From the NCBI GenBank assembly GCA_021647765.1, contig JAKIUD010000010.1, positions 5,037 to 69,036 on the forward strand: 64,000 nucleotides of DNA. The letters run 5' to 3'. Positions 8,701 to 23,700 of the stretch are shown here, piece by piece. This stretch comes from Desulfuromusa sp. Lineage in GTDB: Bacteria; Desulfobacterota; Desulfuromonadia; Desulfuromonadales; Geopsychrobacteraceae. Within the stretch, counting starts at the first letter, position 1, and the number at the start of each line of letters is the position of its first letter. The translations under genes were made by a program, and so were the position numbers. The notes under the pieces were generated by a model. That model saw only the letters and a list, made by a program, of their open reading frames with translations. It was not told where the DNA came from and made no database searches.

Positions 8701-11700
8701 AGCAGTGGCGGCGAAGTCGCACTGACAACGATTAATCAAAATGACACCAGCGCCATAGTCGACGGCAGTCAGGTCGATGGTGGCAGTACCAATGTTGGCG
8801 TCGGTGCCGCTGTTGCTCTGAATGTTGGTGCCACCACCAACACCGCTGTCGTAAAAGACAACACAGAGATTGACAGTGTCGGTTTAACCGTCAGTGCCCG
8901 CACTAATGCCGACGGAGCAGATACTCAAACCAGTACGTCCACCGCTAAAGCGACTAGTGGCGCCGGGGCTTCTAATGTTGGAGTCGCCGGTTCCCTGGGA
9001 TTAAATGTCGCTGTGAATACCACAAGTGCTTATGTGGCTGGAGATAGTAACAGTGACATGACCACCGCCAATATTAATGCTGGTGGTGGCGATGTTACTC
9101 TGGAGACCCAGAATAATACTGAAGCCAATGCTGAAGCTGATGCTGTTGTCAAAATGACAGGTGACGAAGCCGCCGTTGGCGTAGGGGTTTCTGCTGCTGT
9201 CAACGTGGCGGTCAATACGGTCCGGGCGGAAGTTGAAAATGACGTTACTTTGACGCACGCAGGTGCGATGACCATTGCATCTGAGGCTGATCATTCTATG
9301 ACGACCAAGGCCACTGGCGGTGCCAGTGGTGCCAAGGTCTCTGTTACTCCTTTAATTGCGGTCTCTGTTGCCGTTAACAATACCAAAGCAAGACTTGGCA
9401 CCGGTACCGGAACAAATTTATCTGGTGGATTGACTGTCTCGGCTATACAGACAAACGAAGTGACTACCACAACAAAGGGTCAGACTTCTGGCGATGTTGC
9501 TGTTGGTGCTTCCCTCTCAGTGGGTGTGGCCAGCGATACCGTATTAGCAAGTGTTGAGCGCGATATTACCTCTTCAACTTCGGTTGATCTTGACGCTACG
9601 TCAAAGACGACAATTAAGACGGAGGCTACTGCTTCTGCCAAGGGGGCAGCGGGGGAAGAGAAAGACGAGAATGGTGAGCAGAAGGCGGGGACATCTACCG
9701 ATGATCAGGTGGATGACCAGCTGAGTTTTGGGAAAGGCAAAGCGGGGGACAAGGCAGATGGTATTGAGGCTGTGAAAGCTGAGACCCCTGAAACTGAAAC
9801 CCCGGACACGAAGAACCCTGAGGACGATGGCAAAAAAGAGGGACCCAAGAAGGTCTCTGTTGCTGCTGCCATTGGCGTTGGCGTAGCCGAGAACAAGGTG
9901 TCCGCCCAAATTGCAGATAATGTAACTATTGCCACAAGTGGTGTGGTCAGCGTTGACGCAGCGACCGATACCAATTACACGACGACCGCCAGTGGCGAGG
10001 CCAAGTCCGACGATGTCGGTGTCGGCGCTGCTGTTGCGCTAACGGTCACGCGCAACCAAACTATTGCTTCTATCGGCTCCGGGGCTTCGGTCTCGGGTGC
10101 GACGGATATCTCCCTAACCTCTGACTCCAAGCAGAACCGGGATGAGGACTACCTCACAGCTATGTCTGCCGAGTCGGTTGCCGGTGCAAGCGGCGGCGAA
10201 GTGGCCGTGGCTGGTTCTTTGGCGGTTGTGGCCAACTTCAATGAGACGCGAGCCTCGATCGGCGATGGTGCGGATATTGACGCAACCGGTGATGTGACTG
10301 TCACTTCTGAGGATACCAGCAAGATTGCTGCACAGGCCAGAGCGGGCGCTGTTTCCACTGGAGATAAATCCAAGGCGGGTGTTGGCGCTTCTTTTGCCGT
10401 GCTCTACGCCAACAATGACAACATCGCGGCAGTGGGTTACGACGCCAATGGCGATGCAGCATTAACCACTGTGGACGCGAAATCCCTTACGGTGAAGGCG
10501 AAGAAGAACCGAGTTGAATTCAATCCGATCGATCTTGATTACAAAAATTTCAGCTTCGATTCTCTAGACCCTTCCACCTATCTGGGTTCCAACAATTTTT
10601 ACACCGAGGCTATCGCTGGAGCAGCTGCTAAAGGTAACGCTGCTGTGGCTGGTGCGTTTGCCATAAACGTCTTTGACAACACGACTGAAGCCTATGTGGG
10701 GAAAAACGCTTTTATCAACACTACTGGAACCCAGACCGATAACGCTGATGGTGAAACCCTTGGTGTCGAGATCGATTCGAGTGCAGATATTCAAGCCATC
10801 GCCTTTACTGGCGCTGTTGCAGGTGCCAAAAAGGCGGGTGTCGGAGTCTCGCTGACAAATATTACCAATCTGGATAAAACCCGTGCCTATATCGGTGAGG
10901 GCGCAACGGTTAATTCCAACGGTGCCGGTGCTGGTGTGAAGGTTGATGCTGCAGCGACTCAGACGTTAGTCAATATCGGTGTTAGTGGTAGTGCTGCGAC
11001 TGGGAGTACTGCTGTTTCGGGTGTACTTGGTCTGGTGACATCCATTAATGATACTGAAGCGGCGATACGGGATGGCGCAACTGTTTCTTCAGAGAATGAT
11101 TTAAGTGTAACTGCGCTAAACAATTCCAACACGGTCATGATTGCGGGTGGCGTTGCCGTCGGTAAATCAGCCGGTGTTGGCGGGACGGTCGCGGTCAATG
11201 TCAATCTGAATAAGACCACAGCAAAGATCGGTCAGGAAGTAACAACTGATGCTCAGCAGGCAACGACTGTTGGTGCCGATGCCGATGAAACTTCTGTTGC
11301 CGTTGTGGTTGCTGGAACTGGTGGCGGTAAAGCGGGTGTCGCCGGAGCTTTCTCGTTCAACGTGATCAAGACCGATACTCAGGCGAAGATTGAGGAAGGT
11401 GCCTGGGTCAATCAGAATGTTACCAGTAATGAAGATAGTGTCATTGTTACAGCCACAGATGACACCGTTGCTGTCGGTTTGACCGGAGCTGGTGGCGGTG
11501 GCGGTGATGCTGGAGTCGGAGCGGCTCTGGACACCACAGTTATTGTCAAGACGGTTAAGGCTTATCTGGCTGATGCTACGGCAGGGCGCACAACCGATGT
11601 CAACGCCGCGAAGGAAGTTTCGATCAATGCGGATTCTTCTGAAGTCGTGACCTCGCTCACCGCTGGTTTTGCTGGTGGTGGTAAAGCGGGTGTCGGTGGC

Positions 11701-14700
11701 GCTGTCTCGGTCGCAGTTATTGTCAACGATGTTCAAGCCTATATCGGTAAGGATGCGACTGTCGATTCAGACGGTAACGTGCTGGTTAACGCAGAAGATG
11801 ACATGGTTGCCGTAATGGTTGCCGGTAGTGCTGCTGGCGGTGGTCAAGCTGGTGTCGGCGGCTCACTGGCTGTTGCCACTCTGCTCGGATCGACAAAAGC
11901 CTATATCGGTGAAGGTGCAACGGTTAACGCGCGGGGTAATGGTGATAGTGCAACGGTGATCAGTGGCGCTGCTGAACAGAGTGGTGCGACCACTGTTGGG
12001 TTTGATGCCGATGTCGATAACAGTATTAGCGAAGACGATATCGTCAATGACGATGGCACTGCTGTGGCGGCTGTCGAGACGGAGGAGATCAGAGGTCTGT
12101 CCGTAACCGCGTCAAACCGTGAAGTATTAACGACGACTGTAGCTAGTGGTGCAGGTGGTGGCAGTGCTGGTGTGGCTGCAACGGTTAATGCCAATGTTAT
12201 TGCTACGACCGCAGAAGCACGCATCGACAGTGGCGCGCAGATTAATCAGGATAATTCAGCCGCAGCAAGCGATCAGGTGGTCAGGGTCAAAGCACTTGAT
12301 GAAACGGTACTGGTCAATATCGCTGGCGCCGTTGGCGGTGGTGGTACTGCTGGTGTCGGTGCTGCTGGAAACATTGGTGTTATCGCGAAAACAATCAATG
12401 CCAAGGTCGGCAATTCGACCCTGATCAATGCTAATAACGGTTTTGATCTTTCCGCTAATTCGACCGATGTCACTGTCACCGGAACGCTGGGCTTTGGCGG
12501 TGGTGGTACTGCCGGTGTCGGTGGCGCTGTTGGTGCGATTGTCTTTGCTAATAGCACCACCGCCGAAGTGGAAGATGGCGCTGATGCTTCAGAAGCGGCA
12601 CAAATCAATGTCAGTCATGGTGATTTGGCTATCTCTGCGACCGAATTTAGCAGTTTAACCACTGCGACTGGCGGAGGTGCCGGTGGTGGTACCGCCGGTG
12701 TTGGTGGTTCTCTTGTGGTTGTCGTCAATGCCAGCAGCACCAAAGCACGGATCGGAAATTATGCCGAAACCAATGCCAGTGGAACGACTGCTGTTCAGGC
12801 GACCTCGACCGAAAATGTCAACACTGTTACTGTGGCTGGAGCGGGTGGCGGAGCTGCTGGTGTATCTGGTGCCGTTGGCATTAAAGTTGTCATTTCTGAT
12901 ACCGAAGCGGGCATCGGTGATAATGCCCAGGTTAATCAGGATTCTGCCTATGACGATGCAAACCAGTCTGTCGATGTTAAAGCGACTGACACGATTGTGA
13001 TCGTCGGTATCGGTGGTGCCGGTGCTGGCGGTGGTGCTGCCGGTGTTGGTGGAACTGCAGATGTTACGGTGGCACTCAATACAACTAAGGCCTACATCGG
13101 TAAGAATGCTTTGGTTGATGCAGAGAAAGATGTAAGGGTAGATGCCTCTTCGGCAAAATATGTCAACTCAGTCACCATTGCAGGTGCTGGTGGCGGTGCT
13201 GCTGGTGTGGCCGGTGCTTTCGGGGTTATTTCGGTCGGTTCCCTTTTGGATGGTGAATCTTCCGGAGGGATGGAAGTCACTCAGGAAGTACGCGATGCTG
13301 ATGGCAATCCATTAGATGCCGATGGCAATATTGTTGCTGTTGATGACGAAGGTATACCGCTCGATTCCAATGATGAGATCGCTTACGAAAATGTCAGCAC
13401 GCAGGAATATGCTGATGGTCAAACAACAAAAAGCTCAATCGTCGATTCCGACGGCAACAATATGCTCGGTTCTTCTGAGCGCTCGACTTCAACGGCTAAT
13501 ACGCTCGACAGCTACGCTTCTAAGTTAGCTATCAGTGCTCGCTTGAGTGATGATCCGAACAATATTCCAACTATGAATACCAGTGCCTATATTGATAGTG
13601 GGGCACAGGTCGACGCCGGTGGTGATGTTGTTGTTAAGGCTGAAGACAAATCGTTGGCAATTATGTTCTCAGGAGCAGGTGCTGGTGGTGGTGCTGCTGG
13701 TGTGGCCGGTTCGCTTGGGGTGACATTGCTGCATGACTCTGCCAGTGCCTATATTGCTGATGGTGCGAGAGTTGATGCTGGCGGTCTTATCAGTGTTGAT
13801 GCTGATACCTCCGAAAATGTCTACAACGTCGGTGTGACCGGTTCTGGTGCTGGCGCGGCAGCGGTTGATGGTGCGGTTGTGGTTAACGTGGTTTCTTCCG
13901 ATACCGATGCCTTTATCGGGGATGCTGATATCAACCAGAATATCGTTGGTGACGAAGTTTCAGTCACAGCGAACAGCTCCAGTAATATCGCAACAATGGG
14001 CGGTTCTGGTGGTGGTGCCGGGGCTGCTTCTGTAGGTGGTGTGTTGGGAACCAATGTTCTTGAAAAAGACACCAAGGCGTATATCTCAAGTGGTGCTGAA
14101 GTTGGCGCCAATGATTTGGTCAGCGTTAAAGCCGCTTCTGTTGAAAACCTCATCTCCGGAGGTGTTTCTATCCGTGGGGCGGGAGCTGCGGCCGTCAGTG
14201 CTGTTGTTTCTGCTAATGTTGCTGCCAATAAAACGCAGGCAGCTATCGGTGATGATCTCAATGATAACTTTGATACTTTAGGGGGCACGGTCAATTCAGG
14301 TGGCAATGTTGATCTGTCGGCAACGGACGATACCTTAATCGTTGCTGTTTCTGCCGTCGGTAACGGTGCTGGTGCGGCTGGAGTCGGAGTTAATGTCGGA
14401 GCGAATGTCATTTCCAATCAAACTCATGCTTATGTTGCTGATAATTCTACCGTTAATGCTAGTGGTGATTCAGCTGCGACAATGGATGTCTATACCGGTA
14501 CGGTCGATGTTGATATCCCATCGGCCTTGCCTGAAGCACCTGTGGGTGAAAGTGGTGATGTTGATGTCGATAATGATGGTGTGGCCGATGGTAACATCAG
14601 CGGTCAGGCTGATTTCAGCGTTTCGGCCGAAGGTGATGATAATAACGCAGGAGCCGATTCTCAAGTCAATACAGGTGTCGCGCCGAAGGATGATCAGGAT

Positions 14701-17700
14701 GGTGACATCGTAGCGACTACCGGAATGGGCAGCAAAAATACGGAATCAGCACGGGGGCTTTCGGTTACGGCTGTATCGAATCAAAAAGTTGTTTCGACCA
14801 CCATCGGTGTCGCAGGAGCAGGTGCTGCCGCTGTAACCGGTTCATTCTCGACCAATGTCATTACCACTGAAACATCGGCTGCGATTGGTGATAACACAAC
14901 CATCAATAGCGATCCAACAGCTGCGGGCGATGTGCGCCTTAACGCGGCTGATAATACCTTTATGGTTCAGGTTTCCGGAACGGTTGCTGGTGCTGGTGCT
15001 GCTGCCGTCAGTGGTTCAATTGATACTGCTGTGGTAGCGAAAACAACCCACGCGACTATTGGTGATGCGACCATTAACGCCGCAGACTTTGAAGTCAAGG
15101 CGATCTCTTCTACCGATCTCTACACCGTAACAACCAATGTTTCTATTGCTGGTGCTGCCGGAGTTGGGGCTGCTGCTGGGGTTCAGGTTGTTACCAATGA
15201 AACAATCGCTTCCATCGGTAGTGATGCTGATATCTCAGCTACTGGTGACCTTGGCGCGAAGGCTGAAGAAGATACCGATCTCCTGATCACAACGGTCGCT
15301 GGCTCTGGCGGTATTGCCGCAGTCAGCGGTGGCGTCTCTGTCGCTGTCATCGACAATACCACCAAGGCCATTGTCGAGGCTGGTTCAGCACAGCTCGATG
15401 CTGGTGGCATTACTGAGGTCTCTGCCGATTCGAGCGAGAAGATCGTTTCGGTCACTGGCTCAGCCGCTGGTGGCGGTGTTGGTGTCGCTGGTTCTGTTGC
15501 TACGCAGGTAGTGAGTTCAGAAACAGTCGCTGCTATCGGCGACGGTGCACAGGTGAATCAAAGAAATTCAGCTGGAGCCACACAGGATGTCATCGTCAAG
15601 GCTCAGGACAGAGTTGAAATAGATGGTGCTGCTGGAACGGCAGCGATCGGTATCGCCGGGTTTGGAGGTACTGCTGATATCAGTATTGTCAAAAACACCA
15701 CGACCGCGTCTATCGGTGATTCTACCAATATTGATGCCGGACGGGATATCTTGGTTCAGGCCGATTCGACCAAGAATGTCAGCTCTAACACCATCGCCGC
15801 TTCTTTGACCGGTGTTGTTGGCGTCGGTGGTGCTGTGTCGCTTATCACTATCGGTTCTGCTTTGGATTCGGATTCTCAGGCTACGATTAACGATGATGAA
15901 AGTGGTAACAGTACTTCTGCTTATCTTGATGATAAAGCCAGTGAAGACAAGGTTTCCGGTGAACTGGGTGATTCTGAGCATGTCCAGAGCATCAAAACAG
16001 ATGTTGCTGCTAAGAGCACGAGTGTCAGTGTCGCCGGTGATCTCGACGCAACCTCTGCCAGTGACAAAACTCAGGCGTCTATTGGTGCCAACGCAACTAT
16101 TAATGCTGGTAATGATGTCACCGTCTCTGCCCTGGATAGAAGCAAGATTGAGATCGTTACCGGTGGTTTAGCTGCTGGTGGTGTCGCTGGTATTGGTGGT
16201 GCGGCCGGTATCGGGATCAAAAAATCGACGACAGAAGCGTTCATTGGGTCGGGAACAGAAATCGACGCTGATGGTGATGTGGCTGTCAATGCCACTGCCG
16301 AAGATGTCGATAGCGCTGGTTCTAAAATAACGGCCCTTGGTGCTGCCGCTGGTTATATCGGTATCGGCGCTGCAGTCGCTTACCTTGATTCCAACAACAC
16401 GACGACAGCTGCACTTGCGGATGATGTCAGCATTAACACCGCCGATGATGTCAGCATCAGTGCCAATGAAGATATTAACCTGACCGCGAATGCCGTCGGT
16501 GCCGCCGGTGGGGCCGGAGCTATCGGTGGTTCTTACGCCCGCGCTAAGGCAACAGGGAGCGTGACTGCAGCAACCGGATCTGGAGTTGATGTTGGTCAAA
16601 ATGGAACCAATGCTAGAACGCTAACTGTTGAAGCAACGGGTAGTGATATGGTTTATGCTAATTCGCTCGCCGGTGCTGCTGGTATCTATTCCGGCAGTGG
16701 TGCCGTGGCAACGGCAGCCAACGATTCAGTCGTCAGTGCTTCAACCGGTGCCGATAACACTGTCTATCTTGATGGTGAGATGGTTGTAAACGCCAAAGCA
16801 ACGCCCCAAGCTAAAGCCATCTCCGGTGCTGTGGCGTTCTCTGTTGTCGGTAGTGTTGGTGCTTCAATCGCCACTGCGAGGGTTAAACCAACGGTAATTG
16901 CGACACTGGGAACTGATAATAATATTACGGCTAGCAGCTTAACTGTCAGTGCTACTAAGAATCTGATTTCTACGGCTCCATCAGCCGAGGCCAACGCAGT
17001 AGGAGCCAGTGGTGGCCTGCTGTTGGGTGTTAGCGCGACTAGTAGTACGGCAGAAGATGAAAGTAACGTAACCGCCACGGTCGCAGATGGCAGCACCATT
17101 ACTACGACCGGAGAAACTACTGTTGTTGCTACTTCAAATTCAAAACAAATGGCTGGTGTGGCTGGCCTTAACGCAGGATTTCTCGCCGTTGGAGCAAATA
17201 TTGCTGATGCAACATCAAATGCCACAACTCTAGCCTCTCTTGGTGACGACGTTGAGGTCTTAGGTGCCAGCTTGACTGTTCAGGCCAGTGGGAACGATAA
17301 AAACTACGCCAATTCTATCGCCGGTAGTGGTGGTGTTATCTCCGGACAGGCTGCAATTGCTAGGACTACTACGAACTCTACCACTAGCGCAACCACAGGT
17401 AGTGGTTCTAAGAATCGTGCGATTAAGGTGGGAACTTTCAATGTTGATGCGAACCATACGTCTAACTTTGATAGTACAATTGACAGTCTCAATGCGGCGA
17501 TTGTTGGGGCGAGTGGATCGTTTGCTTTCAATAATTCCCATGCCGACGTTAATGCTACCGTTGGGGCGAGCGGTTATGTCGAAGCGGATTCGATCCATCT
17601 GAGCGCTGATAACAATGTCTATAAAAATGCTGTCAAGCTCGATGATGAGAGAACTTGGAATCTGACCGCTGGTTCAGGGGGCGCAATTGATGCTCCGGCA

Positions 17701-20700
17701 GTCATCAGTGATACTGAAATTGTTAATAGCACCAATGTTAGAGTTGAAGAAAATTCAGCCCTCTATCAGAATAGCAATGATGTTCCGGGAGATTTTGAAA
17801 TCCGTGCGACCAATAACGTTGATGCGTACGACAAAGTTAAACTCGATTCCGGCGGCCTTGTCTCTGTTGCTTCAGCTCAATCCAATATTACTGCTGATCA
17901 GGTTGATGCCAGTGTTCAGATCGGTCATGATGCTACGCTGATAGCGGTCGAAGATTTGGATATTCAGACCTATGCGCAGGGGACGGTCAGCACCCAAACT
18001 TCTGCCGATGCTTACGGTCTTGCTGGAGCCCCTTCGGGGCAATCGATTTCACACTATAAGGCTAATAATTCTATTGCCGTTGGTCAAAATGCTTACTTGT
18101 TCGCAAGGAACGATGTCAGTCTAAAGGCAGGATCAGCTAATAATATCAGTGTTGCAGCTCAGACCGACCTGTGGAACAAAACTGCTTTCCCGATTTCGAC
18201 CAATCCTAAAGCGGATGCAATTGCTGAAGCGGATGCAACGATCAGCATCGGCGTTCTGGCAGATGTTGCTGCTGCTCACGATGTTAACCTCTGGGCCGAG
18301 CGGGGCAATCAATCTGCTAACATCTCTGGCGTGGGTAAGGATATCTACCGTGAAACAGCTGGAGAGGTTGTCAGTGGAATTTCGAATCTTTTCGGTGGCG
18401 ACGATGTCTCCTTTGATATTCCTGTAGAAGGGGATAAGGCTACGGGTGGAACGACTCAGGTTCAGGTTGATGGTTCTGCCAGCGCCGGAGTGGAAAATCG
18501 TAAGTTTGTCAGAATTAATGCAGATGGAACTTTCGATTTTGATGGCACGACACTGAATGAACAATTAGGTGAATTTGAGCTGACATCAATTTCGATTGCA
18601 GGGAATATCCTTGATCGTATCGAGAAATTGAAGAGACTCAAAAGCGATTACGCCGGTGATGCAACGGCGGTAGCGGCGTATGAGTCAGAGATAAACTTCC
18701 TTCAGTTTAAGCTGGTCGAATTAGGCTTGGATGATCCGAACAACCCCGGCTTTGCTGGTAATGCGGGAATGAGTCCAATCGCTGCAATTGATGATCAAAT
18801 AACCGTTTTTGATGGAGAAATTACAACTCTCGAAGGTGAGATTTCGACACTTGAAAATCAGCAGTCGGACTATACGACTGATCTGGCCAATAAAGAGGGT
18901 GAAATTACTGCCGCGAACGACCGATTGGCTGATATCGACACCGAACAGGCAGCTATCCAAGATGATATTGATGCACTTGATCCTGCTGACGCTGATTATG
19001 TGACAGACAGAGCAGCACTTGAGGCTGATTTACTCGTATTGACCAATGAAGAAAATACTCTGAACGATACAACCATCCCTATCTTAGAGACTGAGCGGGA
19101 TGGCATTAATACCGATCTAGCTGATGTTAACAGCGATTTGAACAGCACGAACGATGAGCTGTCCAACGTGAATGACTATGTTGATAATTTGAACGACGAG
19201 CGGGCTGATCTGGCTAGCGATGCTTCGAATTTTGAGATTCCAGATGGGCCAACTGCATACCAACTGACCCTGCCTGATATCGTCGCCAAGGTCGGTGATG
19301 TCAACATCAAGGCCGATTCATTGACCGGAAGCGGTTCCTTTGCCGCTGAAGGTTATGCACAGATTGAAATTGCCAATGATAGCCGTTTTTACCTCGAATT
19401 CAACGAACTCACAATTCCATCTGATGCTGGCGGCAGAGTGCTGCTTAATAATGTTGATGTCTCTGCGGCGAGCAGTTCAGCCTCCACCGATCTGATTGAA
19501 GGTCTTAACTCTGTCAAGGGGCAGGCAAACTTCAGTGCTGTCGTGACCCATGCTAATTCAACCAATGAACCAGAAATTCTGATCACCAGCAGTTATGATC
19601 CTCTGGCGCCGAAGCCGGCTTTAGATTCTGATGGTAACGATCTGGATCAAGATTCACCGGAATACCTCTATTACAACGGCCCTGCTCCCGACATTACCTT
19701 TACGGGTGATGTGTCTAACTTGAGAGGGTCTTTCGCGGTTAACTCGAATGCCGGTAGCATTATAGTCGATAGTGGCGTGAATATTCACGCTGGGACAATC
19801 GATATTTCGACGCGTAACGGCGATATTATTCAGAGTTATACCGACGATTTCAGAGTAGCTGGTGGTGATCCCGCTGGGTTGTTTGATGATGCTGACCTTG
19901 AGCCGGGCAGTATTGTTGCAAATGGTTCTATCTTTATGGCTGCACGTTATCTCAATATTAACGGTACAATTCAGAGCGGCATGCCCGATTGGGGTGTGAG
20001 TATCCCTGCGACGGTGACTTTAGATAATGGCAGCAACGGTTCATGGAGTCTCGCTCAGGCAAATGCTGATTATGCTGCCAAGGTTGCGGCAGGTACGTTA
20101 TCTCCGGGCGATGAACTGTATCAGGTGACGAACGCGACCACGGTTTTTAGTGAGACGGTTGCTGATGCTGAGTGGAATCTGATCGATGTGTTTTACAATG
20201 CTCTTACTGGGCAGATGGAAGTTTCTGGTGCCGCTGTCATGGGTGGATATGTCAATCTCTATGGACAGATCATCAACACCGCTTGGACGACCGATACAAA
20301 CCCGGATCTTAGTGTGACAGATGCAACCTACATGGGTAACTCAGGAAAGATCCGGGCGCTTGATGGTTACGGTAGAATTAAGATTGAAAATGATAGCAGT
20401 CTTGAGGTCGTGCTCAATGTTCTCGATACCGGTAGCGGTGTTGCGGGAAAAATTTCCATTACTAATATCAAGTCGATAGGCTCAGATAATGTTCCGCTGC
20501 TTGAACGGACTGAATATACCCTGGTTGATGATCAGATCAATATTAAGAGTGGTGATCTTGTCCTGCAAGGCGACGGCAGTATGGATTATGCTGCTTATGG
20601 CGAGAATCTCGTCGCTGGCAGAAGCACAGAATACAATCCGCAAGCTGGTCTGCGTTATTCTTGGACGACCGGTGAGAGTGAAGAGACGATCAGCTACTAT

Positions 20701-23700
20701 CGTTACTGGTCGCGTAGTTTCTTCGGTTTGTCGGCGTTGACTGTCGATTCATCGATGGATAAGTACAAGTTATCCGGTCCTATTACTCTCAGTTCCGAAA
20801 TTCTGGAAAATGGAGCTTACTTAACCGATGGTGATAGTGGGACGAATGGGCTGAACAATTTGGATTCCTATGGGTATAATTCTGAAATTGTTAGCCTTGA
20901 TACCCCGGTAAAAACAGAAACTGACTCCTGGTCCAAATGTGACTGGTGGCTCTGTTTGACTTCTCAGTATTTCATGGAATTTAACGTCAGAGAAGGTTCT
21001 AAAACTGTTTCGACCCATAGTCTGGCTGCAGACTATCCAATTGCAATAGAATTTATCGGTCAGAATGAAGGTGTGATCGATATCGATTCGGTCGGAAACG
21101 TTGTGGTAAATGGCAATATTACCAATCGTGTTGGTGATATGTCGATCTCTTCCGGCGGATCTATTACCCAATCTAATACAAATGTGATGCTATCGTCTGA
21201 TAGCCTGACCCTTAACGCTAATACTGGTATCGGTGATGTGACCAGCGATCTGACACTCAACATCCATGACGGTGGTGTGCTCAATGCCGTGACGGCTAGC
21301 GGTGACATCCGTATAACCGAAACCTCAGGTGATATAATTATTGCCAATGCGACAACCAGTGAAGGGACAGTTTCATTGACCACGGAAGATTCTCTCCTGA
21401 TGAGCGGAGATTCTTCGCTGGTCATGGGTGATTATGTCAATCTAACCGCAGAAAATGGCTCAATCGGCACAGACAGTCAAGCATTCAATGTTACTGTGGG
21501 AATTCCAACCGCAACAGAGAATGTCGCGAATTTCGGTCTGGAAGCGCTATCACGTGACAATATCAATATCGTTCAGCAGGGTGGTGGCGATCTTTATCTT
21601 GTCGCCGTTGAGTCACAGCAGGGCGATGTCAGCATCGACGCAGGTGCAGGGCAGATCATCGACAATAATAGCGCCCAGTATGCCGATATACGAACAATTG
21701 AAGAGCTAGAAGCATTGTGGCAAGAGATGCGCCTGCAAGGGCAGGATGCTCTCGATAAGGTCGATGACACAGTCGCCACCTATGAGAATTCCAAGACGCA
21801 GAATTACAAAAACTACTGGAGAATGCGCCTGAATGACAACGGCACAACGGACACTGCTGACGATTCGTATGCTGCTTATGATCCAAACTATGAATATGTT
21901 TTGACCGATGTGCAGAGGACTTCATTGGCTGACTATTACACGGCACAGGGTGCTGATGTTGATCAGAAGTTGGATGAATACGTCCAGTCAAAGACAGACG
22001 AGTACTTCTTCTTGCATGAAGAGGTAGGTGGCCTTAACGATGGAGCTTACGATGCTTATTACTCCTACGCAGCGACGACCGAGGAGGCGAAGGCATTCGC
22101 CGACAAGGTTCAGTGGAGCGATGAGCAATTACGGCTTGGCATGACCCCCGGTATGCTAAAAGAAGTTACCGATACAAGGATTGCGATTGAAGAGCCCAAC
22201 GTAAAAGGTAACAGCGTGACGTTGATCTCGGGTGATAACATCGGTTCTGCCGCAGCACCAGTTTACATTGCCGTCACGGATGATCTCACCGCAGACACAC
22301 CGGAAGCACAAGATGCTCGCCTTGCTCTTATGACTGCTGAAAGAGCTGATATAGAAACTATCTATAATGCGAATGGTGTTGATATCGACGGCTTTAATAT
22401 TACTCAGCGCGACACGCTCGATATCAGTATGGATGCGACTAATGGTGTTTTCGATGCTTCTGCTGGTGGTTATGTCTATATCGGTTCCGAAGGCTCAATC
22501 AATCTGGTTAATCTAGATGCTCAAGGCGATGTAAGGATTAAGGTTGCCGAAGGTATCAGCGTTGCTGACACCGCAGGTGGAGTACGCATAAGTGGAGATA
22601 GTCTGATCCTTGAGGCGGCCAATGGTGGTATTGGATCGGCTGATAATATGTTCGAAATTAACCTGAATTCTACTGCCGCTGATCCAGTTCTGACAGTGCG
22701 GGCCGATGGTGATATCTATATTTTGGAGTCAGCCAATGACATTTATGTTGACTCAATCTATTCACGTAATGATGTCTACCTTGAGACACCAGCTTCCATT
22801 TTCGATGCGATTGCAGATAGCTATGAAACCAATATACGCAGTAATTCAATTTACCTGACTGCAGGTGGATCTATCGGCACATTTGATAATTATGTAGAAA
22901 TCGGCGTGAACCCAAATGGTTTTTTCTCTGCTGATGCTGTGACCGGACTCTATGTGTCAAGTGTCAATCAACCTCTGAATATCGGTGAAGTAACGAGTGT
23001 AGCTGGTGATATATCCCTCTCATCTGCTAACAGCATGGGCTTAGGTGTGGTATCGACCGCAGGTGGTGGTACCGTGACGCTAGTTAGTACTGGTGGCTCA
23101 ATCGAAAACACTCTTGCTCCCGGTGAGATTAATATCGATGCCGCAGGATCAACCCTGATTCTCCAAGCGCAGACGAGCGTGGGCGCTGGGACACCGCTAG
23201 AAACCAGAGTGGCTCAGGTCGAAGTCTCCCTTGGTGGGGAGGGTGAAGCAAATATTCACGAGGCTGATGACCTCATCCTGGGCACCAGTCAGGCTCCTGA
23301 AGGCACAATTAATTTGGTAGCAGAAGGGAACATCGTCTCCGCCATAACCGGTTCACAGGTGGGCGTAATAAAGAACCTCTCTCTTGATGCAGCCGGTGGA
23401 CAAATACATGTGGCAGAAGCCAGGGTCTCTAATTTGATGACGGTCAAAGCGGATGAGATCCGTTTGGGCAACGTTATCAATCCTGATGGAACGGGGCCTC
23501 TGCACTTCAACGTGGGTGGTCACTCTATGGCGGATATGGTGAGGATTGGGGCGAGTTCACAGCTACCAATCATTTTTGATCATGTTTCTGCTGACTATTT
23601 CTATCTGAACGCATGGGTAGATAATCTGGTTCTGAACGATACCTTCATTGGCTCTTATGCTGACATCAATAACAACAGGTACCAAGTGATCGTCGATAAT

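Noticed and set aside
7762..18000. CRISPR array
   Set aside because: The repeats are imperfect, in frame, without unique spacers of constant length, and encode protein.
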